DNA of 64,000 nt from Parietichytrium sp. I65-24A (GCA_012862575.1 BLSF01000042.1:310001-374000); one strand, 5' to 3'. Shown: positions 1 to 10,573, counted from the first letter of the stretch. Program-made: numbers and translations. The notes: a model not told the origin generated them from the letters alone.

Positions 1-1411
1 ATCATGCCCACAAAGAAGATAAGAGGCGCAACTGCTTGAGGCGGAATAATCGCTTGGATTAGAGCAAACACCCCAAATATGGCAAAGAAGAAAAAGAAGA
101 CACAGTTCAGGACGGAGTAAAGAACACCTGCCCCGAACTTCTTGTAGGCTGGGTGCCCAATGTACACCGAGGTTCCGAATGGGGTGCCAAAAAAAGCGCC
201 AATCATCGTTCCGAATCCGTCGCTGATCATGGTTTCAGTGACTCCATATTTGTCCCCAGCTTTCTCCGCGCTGATTACATTCATAAGAGTTCCAGCAGCA
301 GCAGCGAGTGCAACAGGAAAGGTTGTGCCAATGTACTCGCCGACGGAGGACCAATCCCCGAGAGCAGAGATCCCAGTTCCGACTCCCCACGCTTGTACGT
401 TTACAACTGAGTCCTGAACGCCTTCTGGTGTCGACACACCATCCATCCAAGCAAGGGCAGTGCCGACCACAGCCACCACAAGAGATTTTGGAAGCGGGCC
501 AAAGCTGACGTCTCCGTAGTAGGCCGCAATGGTGAGGAAGAGAGGCAGAATGCCGGCAATTGGCTCGGAAAAAGACTGCGCGAGCTGACTTAGTCCCAGG
601 AATGAAAAGCCAATCCCAGCAAGAGCGGTGAGTAGGGAGAGCATCGGGCTAACTTTCAAGACATAGTTACCGATGAGGCCGAGCAGAACACAAATAATTC
701 CACCCAAAAAGTTGGACACCACACCGGCAGACCACCCTGCATCTGCGGCGTTCTTCCAGCAGTCAGCATATACTTGCGCGTCATCTGTGCTGGTGATGTT
801 CGAGTCGCAGGCAAAACTGGCGGTCAATGAAGCTTTTGGCAGAGCAAAAAGATATATCTGCCCGTTAGATTATGATGCACATGTGCTTTTTACCTCGCCA
901 CTGGAGGTTTCCACGTTGACTTACCTGGTCCAATGATTGAGAACAAGAAGGCCTGAGTCAGGTGCTGCTGTTAGATACTGAAGTGACTGTGAGCGAGCAC
1001 TAAAGTTGAGACGATTGGACTTACGAATGCGCCAGGAGTATTGACACCGTACGGCAGTGCTGTGACATCTCCAGCCCTATTTTCGTTGCGGCCGAGTCGC
1101 GCGCCCATCCACGTGTAGTAAAGATTTCCGAAAATCATGGTCATACCCAAACCTGGAATGGACTTTTGATAGATAATCTCATCGATGTGGGTAGTAATTT
1201 GCCCGATCTGGTCCGCGTACTCCCCGCTTGCCTCCAAGGCGTACAAATCACTGTTTCCAAAGCCCCTCAACACAATCTGCAAAAAGAAAATCAAAGAGAG
1301 CATAGTCGCAAGATTGTCGAAGAAGAGCTGGATGAAGCCATTCAAGTCGCCCCTTCGAAATTTGAACTGGTCCTTCCATGGTCCCTTTGTGCTCGCACCG
1401 GAGCCGTCCAT
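1..1411 (-). CDS. NCS2-type nucleobase (xanthine/uracil) permease, 3' end off the window
   Basis: This is a multi-pass membrane transporter of the nucleobase:cation symporter-2 superfamily, which moves purines or pyrimidines across the plasma membrane; the exact substrate is unknown. I infer three exons: 1025-1411 (ATG at 1411), a 28-nt exon 925-952, and 1-832, which is still open at the window edge. Both introns (953-1024 and 833-924) have GTAAGT donors and AG acceptors, and splicing restores one frame. The joined protein reads DLNGFIQLFFDN near the N-terminus, then PYGVNTPGAF followed by AFLFSIIGP across the first junction. Further on it has FGTPFGTSVYIGHPAYKK, typical of the AzgA-like/NCS2 permease group. 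The remaining exon 3 alternates hydrophobic segments as expected for a carrier. The C-terminal part lies outside the window. Confidence 0.82.
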
Positions 1412-1533
1412 TGTGCCTGGCCTGTGTCAACCTGGACAAACTAAGCACGCAACACCGCTCCTGAGATGGTTTGAGCAGTGTACACTTGACTCGCGTCGTC
1501 GCCTCCTTGCCCTTCCGATTTGGGGTCTGCATG

Positions 1534-1639
1534 CGTTCGCATCGATTTAGGGAAGAGCATGATGCAGCGCAGACTACCAAGCCCANTGTTCGCATCGATT
1601 AAGGGAAGAGCATGATGCTGCGCAGACTACCAAGCCCAT
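1534..1639. repeat. 53-bp direct tandem duplication with an ambiguous base
   Basis: Positions 1534-1586 and 1587-1639 are two copies of the same 53-bp segment starting GTTCGCATCGATT. They differ at only two clear positions. The single undetermined base of the window (n, position 1585) lies at the end of the first copy, next to the junction, so a mis-joined assembly is as likely as a true recent duplication. Confidence 0.85.
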
Positions 1640-1683
1640 AAAACAGCAAAGCGCTGAGGGATGTCTCCTAGCTAGGTTGGTGC

Positions 1684-1699
1684 GTACCGGTACTCGTAC
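1684..1699. promoter_or_regulatory. Triple GTAC element (GTAC-CG-GTAC-TC-GTAC)
   Basis: Three GTAC cores are each separated by exactly two bases, and the first ten bases (1684-1693) form a perfect palindrome. The element lies about 270 bp upstream of the permease start. Identical or similar paired GTAC elements occur in several other intergenic regions of the window. A regulatory role is inferred from recurrence and location only. Confidence 0.4.
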
Positions 1700-3370
1700 T
1701 CACGGTCAGCACTAGAGCGGAGTATGAAACCTTTTCCACCTTCACCCTTCACTCCCTTCACCCTTCCTTCTTCATTCTCCCTTTCCCCCGAAAAGGAGGA
1801 ACACAAGAAAAAGATGAGATAAAAGTGTGAGCTGCTGCAGTTGCTATACTTAGCGCTCCTTTTGGCCAAGGTGCATGTTCTCACAGTCAGTGGACATCTC
1901 TCGGATCAAGTAATCGTCAGTGGCAGTTTCAACTCCATGACGCATACTAACCTGAGCACCCAATACAGAGAGGCGGGAAAGATACTGCGTCAACTTTTTC
2001 ACAACTCTTGTGAAGTGAACAGGACATGTTGTGACTCGACTAGTCTGAATCTACCAGAGGCTAGTTGTCTGATTCTGAACTTCACTCGCGTTCCGAGCAG
2101 ATTTAAAAGCCTTTGCTTCGCGCCACTGTCACTAGGCTGAGTCCTTCGTTACTCGCTGTCAGTGTCCCTTTAGCGCGCCGCACCAACGAAATTGAACTAA
2201 TTGATGGAATGCTGAATTAATATTCCAAACTCTAAACTCTCAATTCTTCTACTTCTTCGTCTGGTGTTCGCCTCACGTCCCAACCAATCTCCAGGTGAAC
2301 GAAAATGACTTGGATGTTACTGATGCAACCGATGCATGAGAGGAAACAAGAGAGATAGATTGGGACTGACAGCGAGTAATGCTTGGCAAATAGCCGTGGG
2401 CAGCATCATCACGCTGCACACCTTTCCTCCGTTCCTTTTCTTCGTTTCCTGTCCTGTCCAAGTCTAGTCTAGCCTAGCCTGGTCTTACGCTTGAGCGTTG
2501 CGAGATATTTGAGACACTAGCTTTTGCTTCTTATCTTTTTTCAGCGACTATCGAGTTAGTTCACTCGCTGCGCCGACACGTAGAGAGTCTAGAGCACTGG
2601 CACTAAGCGAGTGCACGTGCTGTCTAATTTATGAGTACTGTGAGATGGATTGTCGACACGACGCCACGCCCTCCTCGACCCGAAAAGCGCGCTGCTCTGC
2701 TTTCCTAAAGATCACCTTACAGATCCACCTTTTTTTGAAAAAACAAAAAACAGGTCAGGTTGTGCGCTGCGCCACACATATTTGTTTCAGCAAAGCGGCC
2801 GCGCACGTTCCGCAATTGCTTCTAAAGCTTTCAGCCACTCAAGTCACTCAAGCTTGTTTCGGCGAGAGCAACCAACATTTTTTTTCTCACAAGCTGTGCT
2901 GGTCATCGATTGCACAAAACAGCCTCGGGTCACGATTTATTACTGCTGCCGGTAAAAATCAAAATTGGGTGCTGGTTTGTTTCAACAGACTGTCGTATCT
3001 GCCGTTCTCCTGTGGTCAATTTTCTCTAAGAAAAATGACTATCGACCATGGACTCGGTCTGGAGTTGTGTTGCACTCTCATGGGATCTCATAGATCGTCA
3101 ATGACCCTTGTGTCCCATGCATGCCGGAGAGTCGCAACATCTCTCAACTCTTCAAACAAGGCAGATCTCCACTACGCGAGTTCTTGTAAATCAACTCTTT
3201 TCGCTGCCTGCGATTCATCTCCACAATAAACATGAATGACCTCTGTCGATTAGCAATTACCAGACTAAGTCGACAGTTTGGCGAACATACGCTTAGCATC
3301 ACTGATAGTAAGCGGTGGCACTACTACGGCAGTGGGTAGCCCGTGCTGTAGTGGGTTGAGGACCGACTGT

Positions 3371-3382
3371 GTACTCGAGTAC
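3371..3382. promoter_or_regulatory. 12-bp palindrome GTACTCGAGTAC
   Basis: This perfect palindrome lies about 140 bp upstream of the beta-hydroxylase ATG. The same 12-mer recurs at 30733-30744, and nine-base halves occur at 8739-8747 and 57162-57170, all between genes. Its role is inferred. Confidence 0.35.
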
Positions 3383-3521
3383 CCACACGTCGGTCAGGCT
3401 GACTTTACTTTTAGGACAGCAGTCAATGCGCCAGAGTCGGAGGCCTTGAAAGGGCGACAAGTGCTCAAGAGTGTGCGTACTCGACAAAGCACACAGCCGC
3501 AAGAAGGCAAAAAGGCTCGCA

Positions 3522-4734
3522 ATGTCCCACGAAGCAACTGCACGTGCGGGACTTTTCGCGCTGAGCAGGGCTTGTGAGCAGGGCAAGAACGGCGGAAGTG
3601 AGTTCCAGGAGAACGGCGGCCACGAGCAATCGCAAGGTGACCATATTACAAGCCGACTGGTAGACATTTTGCGCCAAGACTATGGCCTTGGAGACCTTGG
3701 GCTTGTCGTTGTTCAAAAATGGCTGCGGAAGATGGGCGAGAACGCAGACGGCCTTGAGAGGCTCCGAGATTGGTTCCTGCTCCTTGTGAATGGCAAGAGA
3801 AGGAGGAAAGGTGCATTTCACCCATTTCAGCTCGGGTGTCCTGACTTGGTCCCTCGTCTTCGCCAGCAAGCATTTTGGGACCAGGTTGATCACGTTACAC
3901 AGCTTCTGGAAAATGCTTTTCCGGATGTAAAGGAGGAGCTTCTCAGCAAGCAGACCAGTGCGCTCTTCCAGCAATATCGAGCTCCAAATTGGGCCGCACC
4001 AGGCCGACTTGCTTCTGACGGGATTGGGAGCCTTGGGCACGACAAGGGGGAATGGGATGTTTGTTACCTCTATTTGCATAACGTGGATTTCGAACGGAAT
4101 TGCCAGATGTTTCCTAAAACAGCAGAACTAGTAAGTTGCCTTGCCGCTTCCGTCGCAGAAGCAAAATTTGTGCGTTTGGTGTGATTCTAACCACTTGTTC
4201 CAAACAATCATCATCAAGATCAAAAGCCTTCCAAGGTGGTATCGCCACGCTTTTTTCTCAGCACTTGCCCCAAATACACACATCGCTCAGCACAATGGTC
4301 CAACAAACAAGAAACTGAGAATCCATCTTCCTCTACTTGTTCCGCCAGGGCAAGTCTCTGGGATCCGTGTTGGGTCGGAAAAGCGAGACTTTGTGGAGGG
4401 TAAGACCATCACATTTGACGACTCCTTTGAACACGAGGCCTGGAACTCGCATCCAGATCTGCCGAGAGTGTGTTTAATTGTCGACGTCTGGCACCCAGAC
4501 TTCACCGATCGAGAGATCAATCTCTTGAGTTTCTTGGAAAAGGGGAAGATGAGGCGGGCCAAGCAACTGTGCTCCGCTGCGGGATCTTCGTACGTGGATT
4601 CCGACTGGAATGTGAAATCCATCCCCTTGCAGGAAAAGCCAACCCACGACGACCTCGCATTTGCGGGAAACAACTTTTACGCTCTACTAGAGCACACATC
4701 GAGAATGTGCCGGCCCTTACAGAGCTTGTGTTGA
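3522..4734 (+). CDS. Aspartyl/asparaginyl beta-hydroxylase family 2-oxoglutarate dioxygenase
   Basis: Members of this Fe(II)/2-oxoglutarate oxygenase family (PF05118) hydroxylate Asp or Asn side chains, for example in EGF-like domains. I infer two exons, 3522-4130 and 4219-4734, with an 88-bp intron starting GTAAGT, giving about 374 aa. The catalytic part is in exon 2. HNGPTNKKLRIH (228-239) carries the first iron His (H228) and the 2-oxoglutarate-binding Arg/His pair. DDSFEHEAW carries the second iron His (H275), and a following Arg in PRVCLIVDVWHPD matches the second co-substrate contact. The first in-frame ATG is 3522; the frame is open 17 codons further upstream but lacks an ATG. No clear transmembrane segment or TPR region like that of animal ASPH is seen. 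A secreted EGF-repeat protein is encoded about 36 kb away, but nothing links the two directly. Confidence 0.85.
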
Positions 4735-5684
4735 TCCATTACGCAAAGAGTGCAACACTAAACTGTACAGATTATCCTAAATAAATTGCATAGTACCCTC
4801 CAACGGATCTTTACTTTATTTCTGTCGATCAAGGGACGGTGATGCCGAATGCGCATATATATAGTAGTAAAAAAACAGTGCTCTTGACGAAGCCTCGGCG
4901 GGGTCGCCAAGGGGTAGTTCGGCTCTGATTCGGAGAGTGCGGAGCTAATAACAAAACGACTTTGGCAACTCGTCAAAATAAATAAACTATATGTGCTATA
5001 TGTGAAGAAAAAAGCAGAGACGAGCACCATATACTTTACCGGTACCGGCTTTGAGGGCTGAGTATAGCACTTGGTACAATCAATACAGGGAAGAAATCTC
5101 GAAAAAAAGCTGCCACACTCCGCATGAAATGGAAACTTGAGAGTGTGTAGATGTCACACTGGCTGCAATGGTTTACCCACGAAGGGCACTTGCACGTGCA
5201 ACCACCCGGTATAGTACGCCGGTAGTCCATGGGCAACTTGAGCTGCAAACGAAGTCCTTGCGAATAGTGCAGCACATGTCGCTCTTGTGGCTGTGAATAT
5301 GGTGAAGATAAGCGCTCGTGATCGTGGGAGCAGCTGTAGTGATTTCTCCCTCCAGTAGCGGCTCTCTGAAGTAGCTGCTGGTGCTGGGAATGCAGCATTG
5401 CTCAGCTAGAAGCGGTTACGTGAAAGAACAGAATTCAGAATTCAGAATTCAGAATTCAGAAAGATGGAAAAGTGGGAATAACTTGGTTTGCATGAACTCG
5501 AGAGCACTCACACGGTACCGTAGTGGCCTACACCACCCGTACTGCTATCGCTTTGTAGTCGCGCGGTATTCATTCGTTTGTGCCGCAACCCCGCACTCGC
5601 CACTCACTGCTTGTGGTGGAGCGCGCGTGCAGGAAGGGCGATTGGAGAGTGAGTTGGGCGAGAGCAGCCGGCTCACAGGTAAAA
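4735..5684. other. Intergenic region with an EcoRI-like heptamer repeat
   Basis: This is the 950-bp spacer between two plus-strand genes. It holds a 10-bp palindrome CCGGTACCGG (5039-5048), an 8-bp palindrome CGGTACCG (5513-5520) and the GAATTCA array at 5431-5460. No convincing coding frame or RNA gene was seen. Confidence 0.6.
5431..5460. repeat. Tandem heptamer (GAATTCA)4
   Basis: Four exact copies of GAATTCA plus two bases lie about 230 bp upstream of the kinase start. Each unit contains the palindrome GAATTC. Confidence 0.9.
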
Positions 5685-7649
5685 ATGATGCTCGACTTCG
5701 ACGACATCACTCCACGCGATGTGATGAACACGCGCATAACGCTCTACCGGCGTGGGCAGAACCCTGGGCTCGACAAAGGCGTTCATATGGATGTTGCGCC
5801 CAGCGAGAGCATGCCTTCACTGTACAAGCGGGCTTCGGAGCGCCTCGGGGTGAATGAAATTGACAAAATCGTCAACTTGGATGGCGACGTCATTCAGGAT
5901 GTTGTGATGATCAACCAGGATGACATCCTCTACGTTTTGATCAAGGGGGAGGAGATGCAGAGGAAGACCTCTCGCCGGAGCGAGCACGGGGCTTTCACGC
6001 AACGGTCCGTCAGCAATTTCAGAGACGGCGACCCCGATTGGGCAGCGGAGCGCGACCCTATTTCCGAGGGTGACGACTGCGAGGAAGAGGAGCTCGTGGG
6101 CAATTATGTGTTGGGCAAGTTTTTGGGGAGTGGGTCTTTTGGAAAGGTCCATATTGGCACCCATAGCATGACTGGCGAGAAAGTTGCACTAAAGTTCATG
6201 AACAAAAGTGAGTTGGGAACCTTTCAAGACGCGGAAAGGGTGTTCACGGAGATTCAGTGTCTCAACTCTCTTGATCACCCAAACGTAATCAAACTTCACC
6301 AAGTTATCAACTTGCCAGACCACATGGTACTTGCGCTTGAATATGCCTCTGGAGGAGACCTCAAAGAGGTCGTTGATACGCTTGGCTCTATAGAGGAGGG
6401 TCTTGCCTCTCGTATATTTGTTCAAATTCTTGATGGAGTGACCTATTGCCACCGACACAACATTGTTCATTATGATCTCAAATTGGAAAACATTTTGCTG
6501 ACAAACCCAGGAGCCGCTTCGAGCAAGGAGCTGGACAAACTTGAAGCTGACTTCCAAAATGGAAAAAAGGGCGTTTCTGACCTCGACTTGAGCATAGTTC
6601 AAGTAAAGATCGCCGATTTTGGTCTCTCTCAGCTGTGTAACCCTGGCCAGACATCAGATTACAGCGCAGGAAGCTTGGCGTACATAGCACCAGAGGTATT
6701 CCAGGGCGGGGAGACTGCCGGTGCACCGAGAGATGTTTGGGCTATGGGCGTCATTTTATTTTCCATGCTCACCGGCAGACTCCCCTTTTCCGGGACCTCG
6801 TACAGCGAAGTCGTCTCCAATATTCGCAAGGGCGTGTACCGCTTTAGGGACGAGGACAAAATTTCGGAGAGCTGCAAGCAAATAATAGCCGCAATGCTTC
6901 CAACGAACCCCGACGAAAGAATGACCGTCTCGGAGCTGCGCATCATGCCGTGGATCGACAGAGGACTGCCACACACACGCGCGAAAACTCCATCAGACGA
7001 GCATCCCAAAAATGAGAATAATGACTCCAAGCCTGTACGGCCACAGGCGGAGGTCGGCGCAACAGAAGATCCTTGTCCAGACGCCGACGGCGTCACACTC
7101 GACACTATTGACGGAGCCGGGGAGCAGGAAATTTCTCAGAGCCGCCGTGGTTCCAAAGAATCCACATCCTCGGGACATTCTAACGCGTCCCGAAACAGCG
7201 CGATCTCTGTGGAAACCGCAGAAAGTGGGTCAATCCTTCGAAATAGACTAAGCGATCAGCTGCCATCTAGTCCGTATTCGGCCGCGTCTCCAAAAGGAAA
7301 AGGAAAACAGCGCCTGAACGGGGGACAGGCGGCAAGCGCTCACAGGAAACTTCACGACGAGACTAGTAGGCTGGACACATCCAAGGCTGAGGACGAAAAG
7401 TCTGTGTCGTACAGATCCGGCGGCGGTGGAACGCCAACAACCAGAACAGCCTTGGTGAAGACCTTGGAGATCTCTCGGCCCAATTCTGCAGGAGGTAGCT
7501 CAGTTGGTTCCAGCTCTTCACCGACTGGATCTCAAAATTCCAAGGGAATACTTCCGCCAATCAACTCTCCAAAGAATGAGAAGAAGTGGTCCAGTGGAGG
7601 GTCGCAGTCATTCTCTCCTAGAAGTGCGTCAAACTCGAATATGCGCTAA
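5685..7649 (+). CDS. Ser/Thr protein kinase with N-terminal doublecortin/KHA-like domain
   Basis: The protein has 654 aa. Residues about 12-85 (ITLYRRGQNP to LYVLIKGEE) look like a beta-grasp domain of the doublecortin or KHA type. The kinase domain spans about 139-425. It has the Gly loop GSGSFGKV, ATP-binding VALKFM, catalytic loop HYDLKLEN (262-269), DFG (311-313) and GSLAYIAPE, placing it near the CAMK/AMPK-related kinases. The catalytic Arg of HRD is Tyr (HYD), so it is a non-RD kinase, although the Asp base is kept. About 27 extra residues separate the catalytic loop from DFG. The last 230 residues are Ser-rich and probably disordered. ATG 5685 is followed at once by a second ATG at 5688; the frame is open upstream but has no earlier ATG. 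The substrate is unknown. Confidence 0.88.
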   Translation: MMLDFDDITPRDVMNTRITLYRRGQNPGLDKGVHMDVAPSESMPSLYKRASERLGVNEIDKIVNLDGDVIQDVVMINQDDILYVLIKGEEMQRKTSRRSEHGAFTQRSVSNFRDGDPDWAAERDPISEGDDCEEEELVGNYVLGKFLGSGSFGKVHIGTHSMTGEKVALKFMNKSELGTFQDAERVFTEIQCLNSLDHPNVIKLHQVINLPDHMVLALEYASGGDLKEVVDTLGSIEEGLASRIFVQILDGVTYCHRHNIVHYDLKLENILLTNPGAASSKELDKLEADFQNGKKGVSDLDLSIVQVKIADFGLSQLCNPGQTSDYSAGSLAYIAPEVFQGGETAGAPRDVWAMGVILFSMLTGRLPFSGTSYSEVVSNIRKGVYRFRDEDKISESCKQIIAAMLPTNPDERMTVSELRIMPWIDRGLPHTRAKTPSDEHPKNENNDSKPVRPQAEVGATEDPCPDADGVTLDTIDGAGEQEISQSRRGSKESTSSGHSNASRNSAISVETAESGSILRNRLSDQLPSSPYSAASPKGKGKQRLNGGQAASAHRKLHDETSRLDTSKAEDEKSVSYRSGGGGTPTTRTALVKTLEISRPNSAGGSSVGSSSSPTGSQNSKGILPPINSPKNEKKWSSGGSQSFSPRSASNSNMR

Positions 7650-8217
7650 GCTCTCTCGCCAGCAGCCCATGCGATTTCTTTTCCGTCTGATTCTTGTAGT
7701 ATTTTGCACCTGAGCGTCAAAGCGGCTGTGCTTTGAAGCAGCTTTCCTGACTTTGAAGTGGGGGACAAATGCTGCCTGTCTCTTGTTCCCCCGTTGACAC
7801 TACCCGCGTCCGATCAACGTTTCTTCCCAACGTTCCTTTGCGTCAAGCGACCTCGAAGCTTCAGTCTTGTTCCTTGTAACCTGCGAGCGTATGCGCGCAT
7901 TCTCCTCAAATCAGACAGTGTCCTCGGAGTGTGGAACCTATGTGATTTCCTTTTGCACTATGCCTTTTTTCCAGGACCCACAGTCAACGACGTCTGACTT
8001 GTCGCATATTCTGAATTCTGTTCCCTTTCATCTGCACGCCCAATAGTTAGTGTCCGCGTTTAAAACAAAGAAAAGCCGTCCTGCAGTATTTTCTGTTTCG
8101 AACATATGTGTATATAACATGCTTTTACATTTGAGTCACTACAAACTAAAGAGATAGCACGACGCTCAGTGTAGAGGTGTGCTCGCACAACGTTGACCCC
8201 CGTTGTCCCCGTGCAGC
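7650..8217. other. Tail-to-tail spacer
   Basis: This 568-bp spacer lies between the 3' ends of the kinase and ankyrin genes. It probably holds both 3' UTRs. I see no gene; the open frame at 7758-7997 is short and featureless. Confidence 0.55.
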
Positions 8218-8667
8218 CTACAAGCTTTTGATGTATTCGACGACCTCTTTTAGCTGGGTCTCTTCCTCTTCATCGATATCCTCGTCTTCCAACTCGCTCT
8301 CCATGTGCTCAAGAGGAGTTCGCCCTTCCTTGTTGGTCACTTTCAAGTCGCCACCAGCTTCCACGAGCAGCTTCATGCACGCCGCGCTGGTGCAATAATG
8401 AAGAGCGGTGTCGCCTTCTGCATCAGCCATATTGACGTTCACGCCGCTCTGCCCTAGCAGGAATTGGAGCACTTCCAACTGTGCGTAGCTCGAGGCAGCC
8501 ATGAGCGCAGTGTACCCGTTCACGTCCTGCTCGTTTACAGAGGTGTTTCCCGAAAGAAGGCACGCACGGACAAGGTCCAACTTGCCGTCGCCCGCCAACA
8601 CTGCAAGCGGCTCCATCATCTGCGACATGGTGTCTGCCGACACCTCCGACTCGCTGCCGAAAATCAT
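8218..8667 (-). CDS. Small ankyrin-repeat protein
   Basis: The protein has 149 aa. The first in-frame ATG on the minus strand is at 8667; the open frame continues to 8799 without an ATG. Ankyrin signatures include VNGYTALMAASSYAQLEVLQFLL, split as VNGYTALMAASSY and QLEVLQFLL, then AEGDTALHYCTSA and NKEGRTPLEHM, so there are about four repeats. An acidic tail follows (ELEDEDIDEEEE), then a short helix ending EYIKSL. Size and layout recall small fungal ankyrin proteins such as the Yar1 and SPBC105.02c types, but I cannot assign a partner. It faces the SET gene head to head. Confidence 0.8.
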   Translation of the reverse strand: MIFGSESEVSADTMSQMMEPLAVLAGDGKLDLVRACLLSGNTSVNEQDVNGYTALMAASSYAQLEVLQFLLGQSGVNVNMADAEGDTALHYCTSAACMKLLVEAGGDLKVTNKEGRTPLEHMESELEDEDIDEEEETQLKEVVEYIKSL

Positions 8668-9415
8668 CTTTTCACACCACCAGCCAAGCAGAAACGCCCT
8701 GACACCGGCTATTTGAGGGCCGGAGTGTGCCGTGGGTTCTCGAGTACAACTCGTTTCAGTCGTTCTCGAACCGCCGAGTACCCCTTGAGAATCTGACAAT
8801 GTACAGAATGTACCGATAGTACCGATACAGTATCAGTCAGCATGGAGTGGCACACGGGTGGTGGTGGATGGTGGATGGTGGAGAAGGGCTAGAATTGCGG
8901 GTAGGACTGTGTACGAGTGTGCGGATTCTCAAGTTCCAAGATGAGAGTAGAGCAAACCGGATGGTGATAGATTTCGTCCAGAAATTCAAAGTGTTCGGAG
9001 TGCAATTCTCTATTCTCCGTAGCTTGGGTGCAGGAATGATCTTGCCTGGTGGTGGGGACAGGCTTCAAACCTGTTGGGCATTCGCGTGCCAGCCGTTCGA
9101 TTCGGCCTTTCCTGCGAAACTTTTTCCTTTGCGATTTGCTTCGTCATTTTGGACTCTGAGTTTTTAAGGACCAAGTTCTGTCGGATGATAGCGCACTGAC
9201 TCGGAAGACTCGGAAGCGATCTAAAGCGCTCCATTTGCAAAAAACTGTTAGTGGTATTCACTGCCAGTGTTTTGACTAGTAGAGTTTTGTGCTTGCTGCG
9301 TTCCAAACTGGTCACTGACCTAATAATGCTGATGTGGCGAGATTGGTGAAGGGGGGAAGGGGGGGCGAAGAAACGCGCGCGCGGCAGAGGGCACGCGGAT
9401 TCGGGCCACCACAGT
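8668..9415. other. Divergent promoter region with GTAC cores and a G-run pair
   Basis: This 748-bp head-to-head spacer carries CTCGAGTAC at 8739-8747 and three GTAC cores near 8801-8822. A G6-AA-G7 tract at 9351-9365 lies about 50-65 bp upstream of the SET start. No gene was seen. Confidence 0.5.
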
Positions 9416-10573
9416 ATGGCGGCGATTCGGTCGAGATTCCCCGGCCTGAACCTCCAGAGGTCCCTTCGCGGGGCTGAGAACGTTGGTCGCGCTCTTGGAG
9501 CTGGGCCCTTTGTGCCTGACTTTGTCAAGCATGGCGAGCGGGGCTGGTTCGCGAGCAAGAAGATCTTGGCAGGGTCCTGCATAGGGTTCAGTCCATATCA
9601 AAATGCGTTCTGCGCCCTTAATCTTGCTGCGCAGTCCAAAGTACAGTTGGTGGCGATGTCGTTCGAAGCTGTTCAGGGTTATGCAGCTCTGAAAGAGAAG
9701 AACGACGTCATCTTCGATGAACTCCAGCTTGCGCTTTTGTTGTGGGCTGAGCGTCGGCACAAGTACTTGGGCACTCAGTCTAATTGGGACGAGTGGTTGC
9801 AAGAGCTTCCAGATTGCTGCTGGGGTAATCGTCCATTTCTCAGCGATGCGTTGATCGAAAGTTGCTTCTCGCCAGAAGCGCTGAGTTGCATGGCGGATGG
9901 AGACCTCGAAAATGTAAAAAACGTTGCTTCTATCTACAACAGAGTGTTCAACGGATTTGCATACGGTGTCGAGGACGACTTCTCTGATGTATTTGAGGTT
10001 TTGGAAGGAGACCGGGAATCTTTGGCTTGGGGCAGAGGCGATCCTGCCCGTGTAGATGCCCCATTCAGTGAGCTCTTGCGAGAGGAGCTCTCACTAGTAA
10101 TATCGCGAGGGACCTATTTGCCCGCAAAGGGATCCTCCGCCAAAGGCTACCAGCAACTTGTGGAAAAGGTTGGCAATCTAGCAATCATTCCAGGTTTGGA
10201 TTTCTTCAATCATTCTGAAGCGTCACCGAACGCCGTGGTGCTTGTCCCGGGCAACGACGCCCTTTCATGGAACAAATGGCTCCTGAGTGATTCTGATAGC
10301 GCCACGCGCGAGGACGGTGTTGCCCAAGACAGCTTCAACCTCGGCATTGCCGTCGGTGCACTTCGGGATATCGAGGAAGGCGAGGAGGTCACCATATGCT
10401 ACAACGATACAGACCGCCCAGGTCCAGCGATGCTACGCTACGGCATCTCAACACTCTTCTCTGGAGAAGATAAGGTATCGCTCGGCTTCAATGGCTCCAG
10501 AGGGGTTTGCATTGCGAACACACTCTCACCATCTCTCGAATTCACCCCTCTCACAAAACACACGAAAATGTGA
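9416..10573 (+). CDS. SET-domain protein lysine methyltransferase (LSMT/SETD3-like)
   Basis: The protein has 385 aa. It matches the split-SET family that includes Rubisco large-subunit methyltransferase and SETD3/SETD6, which methylate non-histone proteins. An N-terminal segment contains KHGERGWFASKKILAG, the usual start of the SET fold. The S-adenosylmethionine and catalytic motifs follow as GLDFFNHSEASPN (Asn265, His266) and EGEEVTICYND (Tyr329) with LRYGI just after. The C-terminal substrate-binding helical domain of the family appears short or missing, and the last 35 residues look unrelated. An unrecognised intron near 10475 (AAG|GTATCG) is therefore possible. Despite the LSMT likeness, no plastid target is implied; the family is widespread. 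Confidence 0.75.
   Translation: MAAIRSRFPGLNLQRSLRGAENVGRALGAGPFVPDFVKHGERGWFASKKILAGSCIGFSPYQNAFCALNLAAQSKVQLVAMSFEAVQGYAALKEKNDVIFDELQLALLLWAERRHKYLGTQSNWDEWLQELPDCCWGNRPFLSDALIESCFSPEALSCMADGDLENVKNVASIYNRVFNGFAYGVEDDFSDVFEVLEGDRESLAWGRGDPARVDAPFSELLREELSLVISRGTYLPAKGSSAKGYQQLVEKVGNLAIIPGLDFFNHSEASPNAVVLVPGNDALSWNKWLLSDSDSATREDGVAQDSFNLGIAVGALRDIEEGEEVTICYNDTDRPGPAMLRYGISTLFSGEDKVSLGFNGSRGVCIANTLSPSLEFTPLTKHTKM

Larger units (their letters stand above)
1412..3521. other. Intergenic region between divergent genes
   Basis: This 2.1-kb head-to-head spacer holds a 53-bp tandem duplication (1534-1639), three GTAC cores in a row (1684-1699) and a 12-bp palindrome GTACTCGAGTAC at 3371-3382. A few open frames of 60-190 codons exist (for example 2645-3229), but they show no recognisable domain and have biased composition, so I do not call a gene here. 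Confidence 0.6.

Noticed and set aside
2645-3229. 194-codon plus-strand open frame with ATG in the first large spacer
   Set aside because: Biased composition, no domain, and no splice partner that gives a sensible protein.
9416-10573. Reading the SET protein as evidence for a plastid
   Set aside because: LSMT-like SET proteins also occur in animals and fungi (SETD3, SETD6). No plastid targeting or other photosynthesis gene is seen.
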